Source: Spongilla lacustris | Taxonomy: Eukaryota > Porifera > Demospongiae > Spongillida > Spongillidae | Direction of reading: 5' to 3' | Length of the DNA: 64,000 nt | Assembly: GCA_949361645.1 (NCBI GenBank) | Contig: OX442415.1 | Span: 26,042,224-26,106,223, forward strand | Part shown: positions 49,801 through 61,231 of the stretch, one piece after another | Numbering within the stretch: position 1 is the stretch's first letter | How the letters are laid out: every line of letters begins with the position of its first letter | Position numbers and translations under genes: made by a program | The notes under the pieces: model-generated | Database searches by the model: none | What the model saw: only the letters and a program-made list of their open reading frames with translations | What the model was told of the DNA's origin: nothing

Positions 49801-50781
49801 AGACATGCAACAGTTAACTTCGCAGAGTATGAATATTCAATCTGCTGCGGAGTTAGTAATTTTGTCCAAGGTTTATTGAGGCAAGGCCAAGAACTGCTAA
49901 TTACACATGCGCTAAATTGGAAGCTCGCTATCGCTTCCAGAGTTATTTCAACACTAAGCCATTTACATAGTTTAGGACAGCGCTTTGAAAATATTGGACC
50001 AGTCATTCGTGATTTTGTCACTTCCGGTGACGGTATATGTACCCCCTCAGTTGGTCACGGATTTGATTCTATGGTCACAGACTTGAACAAATGTCTGGAG
50101 TATCTTTTCGAAACCAAACTTATGTGCAACCAGTTCGTATCCACTTCAGGTTTTGAAGCAGTTCTGGCAGAGTTGGAGGGCGATATTAAAGCACTTGAAA
50201 TGCAGGATGCCTCACTATCTGCACAACTGTCACAAGCCCTCGAAGACACCGTAAATACTGCAACCAACCTCTTCATTCACCACCTGGGATGTGGGTTGGT
50301 GCTCGCCGTCTCTTTGGCGTTAGAGCGGATGGGCCGGAGAGCTCCAGCTGTCGAAGGTGAAGTCGTAATGAATCTCGTCAAAAATGGAATCAAGAAAGCT
50401 AGCGAGATGGCCGCAGGCAAAGCTCAACAGGAGATCTTGACCCTTGGCACGGACCAGGACGACAAGGTGGCACCCATTATCAAGAAGAGAACCCAAACCA
50501 TTATGGATCTGTCAATGCTTAGTGCTGATGTGGCGATCCTACATGTGCTGCTGCAAAGTGTAAATGACATCAGTGGCAATACAAAAAAACTCTCCGATAC
50601 GCTTGCTGCTATCAGCAACCACGTTTCTGATAAGGTCAAAAAAATTTACACTATTAAGCTACTGGTTCAAGATAACGGCAACGTAACAGCACTGGCGATG
50701 CTAGATGCATCATTGGCTGACTGGATGTCGATTGCCTCTGGAGCCGATATAATGGAGCAGACCTTTGTCGCCAGTTGTTAG
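46147..50781 (+). CDS. Spliced helical membrane-active-like protein, tentative HBL/NHE-type (ClyA fold) homologue, frame broken
   Basis: Exon 1 (46147-46162, ATG) splices in phase to 47352-49208, which splices in phase to an exon starting 49544. A further open block runs to TAG at 50779-50781. The large exon gives long predicted helices, then a glycine/valine-rich hydrophobic stretch (about residues 185-245), then helices again. Shorter hydrophobic segments follow near 49048-49100 and 50268-50325, suggesting two or three modules. Long helices flanking a hydrophobic hairpin are the hallmark of HBL/NHE-type alpha-helical pore formers; this is a fold-level impression, not a proven match. The frame changes between about 49719 and 49758 (a 40-nt GT-AG interval or an indel) and again between about 49855 and 49880, so the 3' part may be a pseudogene or contain an assembly error. 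The host-style introns argue against bacterial contamination. Confidence 0.5.
48022..48069 (+). repeat. In-frame GGTGTTGTTGGT tandem repeat
   Basis: About four copies of a 12-bp unit encode repeated VGVVG inside the main hydrophobic segment of the toxin-like gene. Slippage in units of four codons can lengthen or shorten this segment without changing frame. Confidence 0.85.
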
Positions 50782-51017
50782 ACTAGGTTCTGTAGCCAGG
50801 TACCCACTTAGATGTAAGAAATACACTCTTGACTTGGCTTTTTCTTACTGCACGCATTCGTCAATGTTGTAGGCAGGTTATAGTGCATTAAAATTTATAC
50901 ACTTTATTACATCACGTGGCTGCATGACAAGCCCCATGAATGCAAGGAATCCGCTATCATCATTTAACGTTTACTTTAGCAAGATTCTCAGTTGAATCAG
51001 TAATGTATCAGTTTAAA

Positions 51018-51023
51018 AATAAA
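51018..51023 (+). promoter_or_regulatory. Candidate poly(A) signal of the toxin-like gene
   Basis: AATAAA lies 237 bases after the stop codon at 50779-50781 in AT-rich sequence. Position fits, but no cleavage site can be seen. Confidence 0.4.
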
Positions 51024-51366
51024 TAGATTCCGTCACAACCACGGCAGCAGAAATAATGGAATAATTTATTTGTTTGGTCTATAAGGCACAAATGGTGTAG
51101 ACCTGTCAACCTTTGACCTGAACTCACTTGGGCTGATGTTTGATGTGGTCACCTCTAAAAGAGTGAAAGAAGCCAGAGCAAGCACCAAAGGCTTGTGATC
51201 TGTGAGGATATTAAATATATATATATTTCCTTCCACAAGCTGACAAGGTGATTGAAATGTTCGATCGCAGAGTAGAAGCTCCTTACATGTCTATACTAAG
51301 TCATGTACATTGTACATAATCATTGATGTAGAACTGTATTTTTTATGATATGTTCTGAAAGTGTGC

Positions 51367-51440
51367 AATAATGCTTTCCATGCAACGCTAACAGTGCTCG
51401 TTTGAAATGTGTATGGAAGGAATTGGTTGGAACTACATGA
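51367..51440 (-). pseudogene. Stranded C-terminal coding remnant of IQSEC copy C
   Basis: The minus strand reads NQFLPYTFQTSTVSV, clearly matching the end of copy A (NQLIPYAFHTSTVSV) and the B tail (TNTVSAL). It lies about 310 bases beyond copy C's present stop at 51753. It is the old end of copy C's last exon, now cut off by sequence that includes a MITE. Confidence 0.75.
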
Positions 51441-51479
51441 GTTCATGTCTGATGACGTTCCCAGAAAGAGGCACATTTT

Positions 51480-51658
51480 CACTGCATGGCAGAAAGTAGC
51501 ATACAGTGTCACGCACACTCTGCATATGATTAATATGCAAACGCATACCATTGAAGTGTCCATATGCAGACGTCTGTATATGCCTATATGGACACTTCGC
51601 GTCTGTATATTGAATCTGCATAACTCTGCACACTATACATGTATATTATCATGCAGTG
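51480..51658. mobile_element. Palindromic MITE, CACTGCRTGACAG family, copy 3
   Basis: Ends CACTGCATGGCAGAAAGTA and ATCATGCAGTG are inverted. The interior has GAAGTGTCCATATGCAGACG and the inverted CATATGGACACTTC, as in the copies at 12158 and 17154. It lies between copy C's present stop codon and its stranded C-terminal remnant. Confidence 0.72.
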
Positions 51659-51752
51659 CATGTTGTACGCAGCCACCGAGGTCAACAACCAATAGAACAA
51701 ACAACATATGCACGCATACAAGTTTGGAGGTCTTCCTCTGGCTGTTCATACA

Positions 51753-54700
51753 TCACACGGACATACATATATTACTACAGGTAGGAGTGCCGATTTGATG
51801 AAGGTATTCTACTCCATCATCAAACAATGTGCTGTTCAGCACATCAAATGATGAGTCTGCGCTTCCATCAAACGATGGGGCCTCCACAGATCTGATGTTG
51901 TTCATGGATCTGGACAGACTATGCATGTGGTGCACGTGAGCCTTGTCCACAGGCACTTCATCCAATTGATCAAGGTTCTCCAGAGGCATGGATAGCATGG
52001 ATAGCTAGATGAAGAGGACATCAAATACCATAAATGCTTAATTCTTTACAATACAGAAGTGTATAAAATTGGTAATAAATTAGCACTGTTTTCCATCATT
52101 TGTATTATTCCATTGCCAAATTAAATAATTATGACTTACATGTGCGAGATGAGTTCTTGGACAAACAGATTTCTTAATATTGCATTGACCTTTGCCCACA
52201 CCAGGCACTAAACAGATGCATTAAAATGTGTCACTGTACATGGATTGGCACAGGCTTACAAGAGGTAGTTGACTTTGCCCTTGAAAGCAGTGCCAGATTT
52301 ATTGAGGGAAGCAGGTCACTTGCACGCTGCCCCATATTGTCTTGGTGATGTGGCTGCACCTGGCAAGCTGCAATTTGCTCTTTCTCCATCAAATTCAACT
52401 GTATAAGAAACAAGGTAGAATTGTGACTTGTATTTGCCCACAACTACATCAGCAGTGGTTATTGTTGATAGTACAACTACAAGCATTGCTAAGAGCAACA
52501 AAATGTTATGCTAAAACCATGTAAAATGATAAGCCCACATGTAGCATGCACAATCTATTTCAAAATAGTAACTGATCATAATGCATGCATGTACATGTAA
52601 AAACATAATGATAATATTATTGGTACAGAACCAAGTACCATAGCTTTTATTCTTCAGATCATGGTTCTTATACAAGGATGCAGCAAGGATGCACTTCATT
52701 TTCTATGGAGTATTCTCTTTATAACATTTGTTTAATAATTTATAAACAAGAAAATAAGGATATGAACATTACTGCATGTTAGCAAGGTATTTGTAAGATA
52801 AATATCTTATAATGTATATATGAGCAGTGCACATTATATTTAATCTAATCACAAGTTAGATGGAGGGTAGCCTGCCTATGACAGATATCACCTTAAACAT
52901 ATGGGAAAGATGAAATGTTTTGATGATCTCATGCCTAAAACTGCATGTTGCATTATTTGCCATAACTTCTGAATCAGGCTTGTTAGTAAGATACATTGCA
53001 AGTTTTACAACAAAGCAATAAATGCAATGAAATTTAAACAATGTAAAATTATATGTGCTTAACTCTATGATAGAGGGTGCTATTTTGAATGAACTAATGA
53101 AACTGGCATACCAGTTTTGTAGAATTATTGAGGATTTTGAGTAGTGTTTCATGTTCATTTTGTGTCTCAAGACAGCATTGGAAGAGGAGCTACAATGGAG
53201 ACATAGTCAGCATGGCAAAAAAGAAGCCCTATCTTCCTTACAGACTTATCCAATGGTGAATAGATCTGAACGCCATACTTGTCCGGTAAATCTAGGAGTT
53301 TGGGGAGTTAATCAACCAGTCAGCAATAACCATCTCTACTAATAAGCAATAACCATCTTATCCACCTACATGTATAAGCAATAATCATAATCAAAAAACA
53401 CCAAACACATTTCATGTTACTTAATAATGTTAAACAAAAGGAACACATGTTATTAATTTTTTTTACCTCAGAGCTCTGCTTATTAAGCACAAAGTCATCA
53501 TAGTTCTGAACGTGTTTGGAGTATATATTGGACACATATCATATGCATGTAAAAGGCAAAATAAATTGTATTGACTTCCTAGTGTCCTTTTATTCTTGAA
53601 TCTAATAATTTCCTCCCAATATATGTAGGAGATGTGAAATGAGAGTTTATATGGAGTTGTGAGAAGAGGGGTAATATGGTGAAAGAAGGGTGGTTTGTTT
53701 TGGTTTATTGATGCCTAAATTAAGAAGAAGCTCAACCTGCATTTGGTGAGGGTGAATGCAACAGCGATCCTCTCCTGGTGGCTCCCATCTTAAAGTTTAA
53801 TTAACTGTAAAAGCAAGTGTTGTGTGTACTACATAATATTGATAGGAAAACTATTATTATTTTTTAGTATTAAAATGTTTATCTTTTGAAAGCACATAAA
53901 TCGTCATTTGCTCTAAGCAGACAAACCTACCAGCACTCTGATAGGACACTGCAGTAGCATTCAGGAGGGAGAAGGATTGCTTGAACATGTACTGCTCCTT
54001 GTTCTTCTTGGTGACAACAACCAGGTCATTGAACATCAGTAGTACTCTTTTGTGCTTTCCTTTCTTCCAACTGTTCACTTTGTCCAGCTCATATACTGTG
54101 ACTTCATCAACAAAGCTGCGATGTGGAGCACTCTGTTTCTGAAGTAGTAGAGAAGGTATGTCCTTTAAAAAGACTGTGCACCAGATACATGTAACGTACC
54201 AGGATATCTGACCCCACCAATCTCATCTGAATTTCTGCCACTTTTCGAGTGTGGTCGTTTCCAGTGACAAATGAGGTCTAGTTTATTACATTTCAATGCA
54301 ATAACTATTTCAGACTACTGGATATTTGCATATTGTACAGACCTTTTGAATTCGATCATAGATATTCAGGAGCAACTGGTTCGAAAAATCTCTTCCACCA
54401 TTTATCCCTGTAGGAGGTACAAACAGGAATTAGTGAACAACACAGTTTTATGCTAAGATTCATTGGTTGATTAAATTAAAACTAAAAGTATGAGAATACA
54501 CAATACCTATAGAATAATTTAATCATGTGTTATTATTATAACTGGTTCACAAAGCAAAGTGATCTCGCTTTGTTCATATTCTAATACATGCTATTATCTA
54601 ACATATCATCCAAACATTACCACAATGAGGCTTCTGTACCAAAGCTGCCAAGTGTACTGACCTCATTGAAATGATCTCTGTTAACAATATGAATGTAGCA

Positions 54701-57700
54701 CCACACATGATGATTAAGGTATGTTTAAAGATTGATACTACAATGTAGCTAAGGGAAACTAATGTCAAAGCTCATGTTGAAATTAAAATATTCATCAAAA
54801 TATTTATTTTTCTGTTTCAAATACATAATAAGTAACAAGCATCATCAGATTATTAATACAATTTCCCTCCATTGGATTAAATTTCAAAACACCATAGTGT
54901 TAATGTGTGCTATTTAAACAACATTTATCATTGGAAAGAAGTGGTGTCGAAAAGAGTTGGGAGTCATTCATACACATATATAAAGTATGAAATACTTATT
55001 GTAGGGATAGATGGAGGGTGTACATTATGCTTTAAATTCCCTCTATGTATTAAGTGGTGGGGATGTAAAGAATGAAAATAGATGGCGTAAAAGAGGACTT
55101 GCCTCTGTTCATCTTAAGCCACTGTTCCTTGGTGGTCCTATTCTTGACAGAAGGGTTGTGGAGGGAGGTGTGGAGCATCATGATGGAGAAGGACAGCACG
55201 TACACAGCGTCCTCTGTCTCAAACTCGCTCTGATTGGTACTGAAGTACTCCAGCACAGAGAGCACACAAGTGCTGTCCTCTGTCCCAATCTGAAGGTCGT
55301 TGGCATCAATGTACTCCAGTGCAAAGATCTATTGGCACAGAGTCAATTGTGTGAAATCCACATCATGAGCATATGCATGTGTCCAGTATCCTTTCTCATA
55401 AAGCACAGTGTACTATTGCATGATTTCTATACTGCATCGTTATCAGGGTCTAACATTGCAACAAGTATGCACGATGGCTGCATCATGTGGTTGCCAACAT
55501 TAGAAAGGAAATATGAACAGAGCACCTTACTGTGCATGATCCACTTACACCAATGATGTGTCCATTGAAACCACCTCAGGACTTCCATAACATTTTATCT
55601 TCACCATCACTTTGTATTATGAGCAAGTGTACTGTATGCATTAATTGTACATTTAAAAATGTCTTGTATGTGTTAAATGCTCATATTAAAATTTAGTCTT
55701 ACACATGTAAGTGTTTACAAGTATGAATGTGCATGTACTGGGTGGAGGGCACCTTTCACAACACATTTTTCCCCATTCTACCTGCATTATTCTGTCAATC
55801 TTCTGTGCCTCTCCCTGGGGATGTGTGATGGTAGTGGTCATGGATTTAGTTTGATCCAATAGAGTTAAATAGTGGTTAATAGTGGTATAATCGCAAACAT
55901 GTTGATGAACTCACAGGCATTAGGAAGAGGGTCTGGAACTCCCTCAGTGCCTCATCTATAGGCTTGTCCTTCATGTTGATGGAGTGAGCCATGTGTCTAA
56001 TTGTGTGGGTGACAAGAGTAGGTAATTCACATTAAACTCCAATTTACAGATCCTGTACATATAAATACACCTAGTATAATATCACAATTGATCCTAGTAG
56101 TAGCAAAATTTGCTCAATGAGCATGATGGGGAAGTGAAATGAGGAAGGGAAAGGCAAGGCAGGTGGGAAGAGGATGACTGTAGGTAGAGGAAAGAGGCTG
56201 CAGTGATAAGAATTATTATACTGAACTCAAATAATAGGTCTAGTATTTCTGGAAGCAGTTGAATATTTATTCGATGCAATGGACTTGACCTGCTTGCTAT
56301 GCCACTTTGCACCACAACTTTTGCACTCATAATTATTAATAGCGTGTACACGTACTCGAGCACCGCCATGTTGAATTCATATCTGATCTCTCCCACAAAC
56401 TCTCCAATCTTCAGCTTGCTGAGGCCATCTTGTTCCCTGAGGAACCTAGCAACAGACTTTGGGGTGTTGCGCACTATGCCCTTTGAAATCAGGTACTGGA
56501 TACCACTGGCAGGCTTCCTGTGAGGGAAGAAGTGAGGGAGTGGAGAAGCAGGTTGGGATTTGTACATAATATCAAAACAACAGCGGCAAATATAGTTCCT
56601 TTTTTTTTCAGTTCAAAATATTGAGAGTGAAAAATGAGTTCAATATAACTTCATACAATCAACCTATTGTGGGGCAGTGATGAAATTCCATACTCAATAT
56701 TTAACATTATAGCATTTTAAAATGCGATGTCAAAACAGCATGTATATTATAAGAAAGATTGTTTGCATGTGGGTATGTGTCTGAAAAAAATGTTACCACA
56801 CCTACCTGTTAAAGAGGTATATGCCAACCATTCTGTTCCAGTGTGCATCTTCCCCCTCTTCATCCACGTCCTCTTCCTCTTCCTCTTCCTCTTCTACTTC
56901 CTCTTCCTCTTCCCCTTCCTCTTCCTCTTCCTCTTCCTCTTCCTCTTCCCCTTCCTCCTCTTCCACTTCCTCCTCTTCCTCTTCTTCCTCCTCCTCCTCT
57001 TCTCCCTCCTCATCTTCCTCCCATATATTTGAGCTTGTCACTGAAATGGACAAAGATGTGCCCCATCTAGCTGTTATAGAGTCACTGTTTTTCCTGACAG
57101 AGGACTCTAGATGGTGAATATCACCATTACATGTATAGTCTGCCAAAACCACCAATCCATCAGCATCTTGTGCTCCTCCATTGAGTGGGCTGTCTTGGTC
57201 ACAGATATCCAATGACTGGCCACCACTCAAGCTCACATCAGAAAGGTCAATGGCCTGCTGTTTCACTGTATAAAGCATCTGCCTCTTCGCCCTAGCCATT
57301 GGACTAGATCCTTCCTTGCGGATCTCGTCAAAGTGCTTCCTCAGCTTGTACACGCGGTATGCCTTCTGTATGGTCACTGCTGCTTGGGTGGTCCTCTCAA
57401 GGCTGCCATACTTTTTCCCCAGGGACGTGCGTATCTTCTTATAGATTCTGGCCTCCAAGTCAGGGGGTAACATACCAATGTTTGACTTCTGGCTGAACTG
57501 TAGCTTCTTTTGGCTCCCGTGAATCGTGCGCTTGTCTTTTTTTGCTTTCATCTTCCTTGTTGAACTTTGGGTCTCTTCAAGACAGTCATCAAGTGATGAA
57601 GACTGGTACTGTGTCAAGGTCGGAGGCATTTGGCGATTATTGCTGGTCACATTGGCACTGGAGGAGAGGTCCCTGATGCCACTCTGCAGGAGCTTCAATG

Positions 57701-57803
57701 AAAATTTTGCAGACCCTGAGCATGGATGATTTGGGTATGAAAATTTGCTATTCCATTCAGCTATCTGTTTGCCACCTGTGCCTGCAACAAGATCTCTTTG
57801 CAT
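51753..57803 (-). CDS. IQSEC: IQSEC/BRAG-type Arf guanine-nucleotide exchange factor, copy C
   Basis: Thirteen exons in transcription order: 57803-56806, 56517-56356, 55996-55915, 55814-55782, 55328-55103, 54407-54343, 54277-54200, 54138-53931, 53291-53242, 53189-53112, 52398-52260, 52207-52140, 52004-51753 (TGA). They encode 812 residues. IQ motif [11 protein letters not shown], Sec7 ([18 protein letters not shown]) and PH are intact. The N-terminus differs strongly from A and B and has a glutamate-rich expansion of about 50 residues (56868-57020). Intron 5 has a GC donor (GCAAGT). The usual exon 10 acceptor is mutated (AA at 53178-53179); I used the in-frame TGTAG 12 nt upstream. The tail is about 40 residues shorter than A's, ending in new sequence next to a MITE. 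ATG 57803 follows a CCTAG acceptor, so a non-coding first exon is likely. Probably functional, with altered ends. Confidence 0.85.
56868..57020 (-). repeat. Glu-coding (CTTCCT)n tract in copy C exon 1
   Basis: Imperfect TTCCTC/TTCCCC units encode an almost unbroken acidic run, mainly Glu with some Gly, Val and Asp, just N-terminal to Sec7. Copies A and B have much shorter acidic runs here (near 10855-10895 and 36150-36190). Confidence 0.93.
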
Positions 57804-58539
57804 TATGATGCCTAGGAGGATACAGAATTCATGGTTATGTGTGGGTAATGCTAATGTACACATAAATGGGATCTGTGAGCCAATATTTGTGGCATTGTTA
57901 ACAGCTCCTCATTATAGCACACGTTTATTTACTCATTGGACTGCATAATGTCATGGTATTATTTGCAGCATATTACACATGATATAAAAATTGCAGGATT
58001 TGTAGCTAGATACGTTTCAATATGCGATATTACATAACTGCATTTAGCAGGTTCAACAAAATGAGTATGTTTGCTAAATACTGACGCAGTAAGAAGTATG
58101 CTACCATGCTATAATATTGATACATTCATCAATTGCACGATTGCCACAATTTCTTGTTTGACCATAAACAAACAATGGAGGAAGGAGGTGCCTTCTGTAG
58201 ATGGATGCTACCTTGCCCCTTAGAATGGCCACTGAGAGACATAAATTGGTGGCTATGATGATGGTAAATGATAAACTAGCCCACAGCCATCCCATGACCT
58301 CTCCATAAGAATTTTCCCATTTCACGCAACAGTGTATTACGAAGATAAAATGAACACTTGGATTTAATTGTACCTAATGAAACTGTTTTTAACATCTGGG
58401 TGGATGGTCTTTCCAGTGGCGGATCCAGGAATTCGGCGAGGGGGGGGGGGGGTCCGATATGAATAACAGATGAAGGGAGGGGCGCGCGCGAAGCGCGCGC
58501 AATTTTTTTTTTGTGCAAATTATTCCATAGATAGTCTAG

Positions 58540-58740
58540 TAGAGAGATTAGAAACAAAGGCAGTCACTTGCACTCAGTCAAGTTCTTGTTCCCAGGCTTA
58601 TGTGGATTTTAAATGCGTGCGCTTAGTTGTTACTTCGATACTTGAGCCACTTCAATTTTCATCATACTCAGATAAAAAATATAATTAACCTACTTCAAGC
58701 AATGAACAGTATTCTATTTCGTCCCCTGTACATCCTCCTA
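58540..58740. repeat. Left member of distant inverted pair
   Basis: Shares with 63650-63855, in reverse complement, the ordered landmarks GCACTCAGT, TTCTTGTTCCCAGGCT, GTGGATTT, GATACTT and CTATTTCGTCCCCTGTACAT. The members are about 5 kb apart with the Ginger-like element between them. Confidence 0.7.
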
Positions 58741-59817
58741 CCCTCCCTCCTCCTACTCTCCCTCCCTTTCACCTCTCTTTCTTCTCTCCACAGCTGTAGT
58801 ACAACAAGCTAGGCTATATTGACCACCTCCCACCCTTCTCCCATTTTGGCACCCCACCCCCACCTCCTTGTAGTGCTACTATAGCGGGGGCGGAGGGTGG
58901 GGGGGACAATATACCCTAGGTTATAGTGTCCGGGAGAGGGACAGTATATCCAGGGGCGGCATCAGCTGCATAAATCTTAAGCGGACCTATATAGCCTGCA
59001 GTTTGAAAACCACCTAGCTCTTGGCACGTATAAATGCGGTCAAGTGAGCCATAAAAAAATCGCGGGAATCACATAGGCGACGCATGCAATTTTACGCGTC
59101 ACCAGAGGCAGAGATAGTATATTGTCTCTATGTCACTGTCGTGTGTACAAACGATGTCATTGTATGAAATTAAATCAGCCGCCTCCACTACCCCATCCCG
59201 AGGTTAAATTCTTCCGACGCCTGTATGATGTATACGAAGAATGCAAAGCAACACTTTTAAACAATGCGTCGTCGAGGAACAATACACCGTAGCGCGAAGC
59301 ACCTTTATGCGCACGCGACTGGGGTATTGATAGTAATTATATTCATCATGGGTCCTGAGGGGGGGGGTCCGGACCCCCAGGACCCCCTCGCTGGATCCGC
59401 CCTTGCATTCAGTTCTGCTGAAAAAGAAGATGACAAGCAATGTGGCTGAGGAGGACATTGAAAACGCTGCCCACCAAGCATGAGTAGGACCTGCTTGAGT
59501 TTTGGGGGTAGTTTCGTGCATTGTGTATATGTATAAATATGTATTAGCATACCTCCTGACTCCAGGCCCTGTTTGTAGCCTTGTGGCTGTAGCCATGATA
59601 TCCCTTAATTGTTTGGGGCTTGCGAATCTACATAAGTGTCCAAACAAGTGAAGCCTCGAGCTCAGGCTAAACAGCAATCATGCTGGCTCCCACGGAACAA
59701 TGGCATGTTACTATGCGACCTGCCTACACCAGAGGGCTCAAGGGTTGATGGCAAATTTGGTGCCCTACCATCCTCTATACACTAACATGACCCGGCTTTG
59801 TATTTTATTTTTACAGC

Positions 59818-59887
59818 TGAGTCCATGGGTAGCAAGTGCAACAACGGAAATGGTGCTGACAAAGTAGAGTGTCCCTCTAACTCTTGA
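59818..59887 (+). other. Possible short terminal exon, unrecognised
   Basis: A good acceptor (TATTTTTACAG) precedes an open stretch reading MGSKCNNGNGADKVECP and ending in TGA at 59885-59887. No upstream exon could be identified. It may be the last exon of an unknown gene or chance. Confidence 0.2.
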
Positions 59888-61231
59888 CTGTCAGATTGGT
59901 ATTGTGGTTTGTCTCAGCTTCTCTGCTGCAGCACTTAAGTTCTCAAACATCAAACTTACACTGATGTACATGTAGGTCATCTGCAGCTGCATCGGTGCAT
60001 TTCTTAATATTACCGACAATGTACACGCATTTGTGATACTATTACATATTTGATTTTAAACATTTGCATAATATCACACAAAAAACAATGATAATAATTA
60101 TAGATAAATATACCCTATTATTACTACTGGTCTGGGACAAAACATCTGGAGAGGATGGCTACAGCGTTGGCTCTAACTAAGCAGAGGTTCAGCCTGCCAT
60201 ATAGCTCAGCTAGGACCACAGCCTTAGCCCTGTTGGAGCTGGTCGCAAGGCGAGAGGCCAGATTACATAAAAACCAACTTTTGCGAATTATGATCTATTG
60301 GCGCCATATGTTCATTTGGCACTTTATATAATTAACAGCCAAAAGCCTAACACTTGTTTGGCTTCGTGCCAATTGAGCTTTACGTTGCTGCAGTGTCTTC
60401 GTGGCTCAAGATCGTCATATACCATCGAGGCGCACTTGACTCTGCCATCGATCTGTCCTGCTCAGCAGGCAGAAATGTATCACATTTTGTACACTTTATA
60501 AATAATTTTTGACATCGCCTCGTGCAATAGTCAAGCGCGACACAGTAACAGTGTAGGCCCCATCCTGGTCAGAGGCTTTCTCCTTCCTATTTAATCGTGA
60601 GGCACTGACATAAACTTGTAATGCAATCGTATCTGTCCATCTAATGACCGCTAAGCGTACAGGTGCCGCAGCTTGATAAATTGGTAAACAAAGTTGCCCC
60701 CTCTCCGCCGGGTCCCCCATTTCATTTTCGCAGGTACGGGCCAAACGCGCGCGTCTTTGGTAAAACATAGCAGCGAAACGTAACTAATAGTAAACGCTTA
60801 CGTTGTTCTCCTCAGGCAGTGAAGCTCCGCGATCCGGAACACCAGGTAATAAATGAACGGTTATGTGTTATATTGCTTAATATATCAGACAGTAGCACCT
60901 GCTAAATATATGGCTTCTAACCGGATGCAAATTCCTTACTTGTAAGTAAATGTATAGGATAGATAGGCGCATACGTATGTACACAAGTACATTCAAATGA
61001 ATTGGTACAACTTGTAGCGTGTACTGCTTGTTGAGTTGCTCACTACAGATCAATTAGCGGAGCCCTCTATAAACACACATCTATTTTGCCTCTAGATCGA
61101 GCTCTAGTTTTGCAACTAAACTACATGCAATTATACTCTATATGGATTTGACATTTGACACGTGTTACCACAGGAATCCAAGTACATGTGCAGTTTTGTA
61201 GTAAGTTTACCGTTGCCAAGCGACCCGCCGC

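Larger units (their letters stand above)
57804..61231. other. Spacer between copy C and the Ginger-like element
   Basis: No gene is firmly supported. Seen here are poly-G/C-bearing repeat ends of the GGCGGATCC family (58418-58455 and 59359-59405), a stretch (58898-58952) resembling the Ginger-like terminal repeats, and one arm of an inverted pair (58540-58740). Also present are a possible terminal exon at 59818-59887 and a 90-codon minus-strand frame at 60496-60768 with no recognisable domain. Confidence 0.45.

Noticed and set aside
56727..57117. Plus-strand Leu/Phe- and Ser-rich frames opposite copy C exon 1
   Set aside because: They are the complement of the glutamate-coding tract; the minus-strand exon has an IQ motif and conserved splice sites.
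58101..58325. 74-codon minus-strand frame with a hydrophobic segment upstream of copy C
   Set aside because: Contains a plausible membrane helix but no homologue, no clear splice link to copy C and no conservation in A or B.
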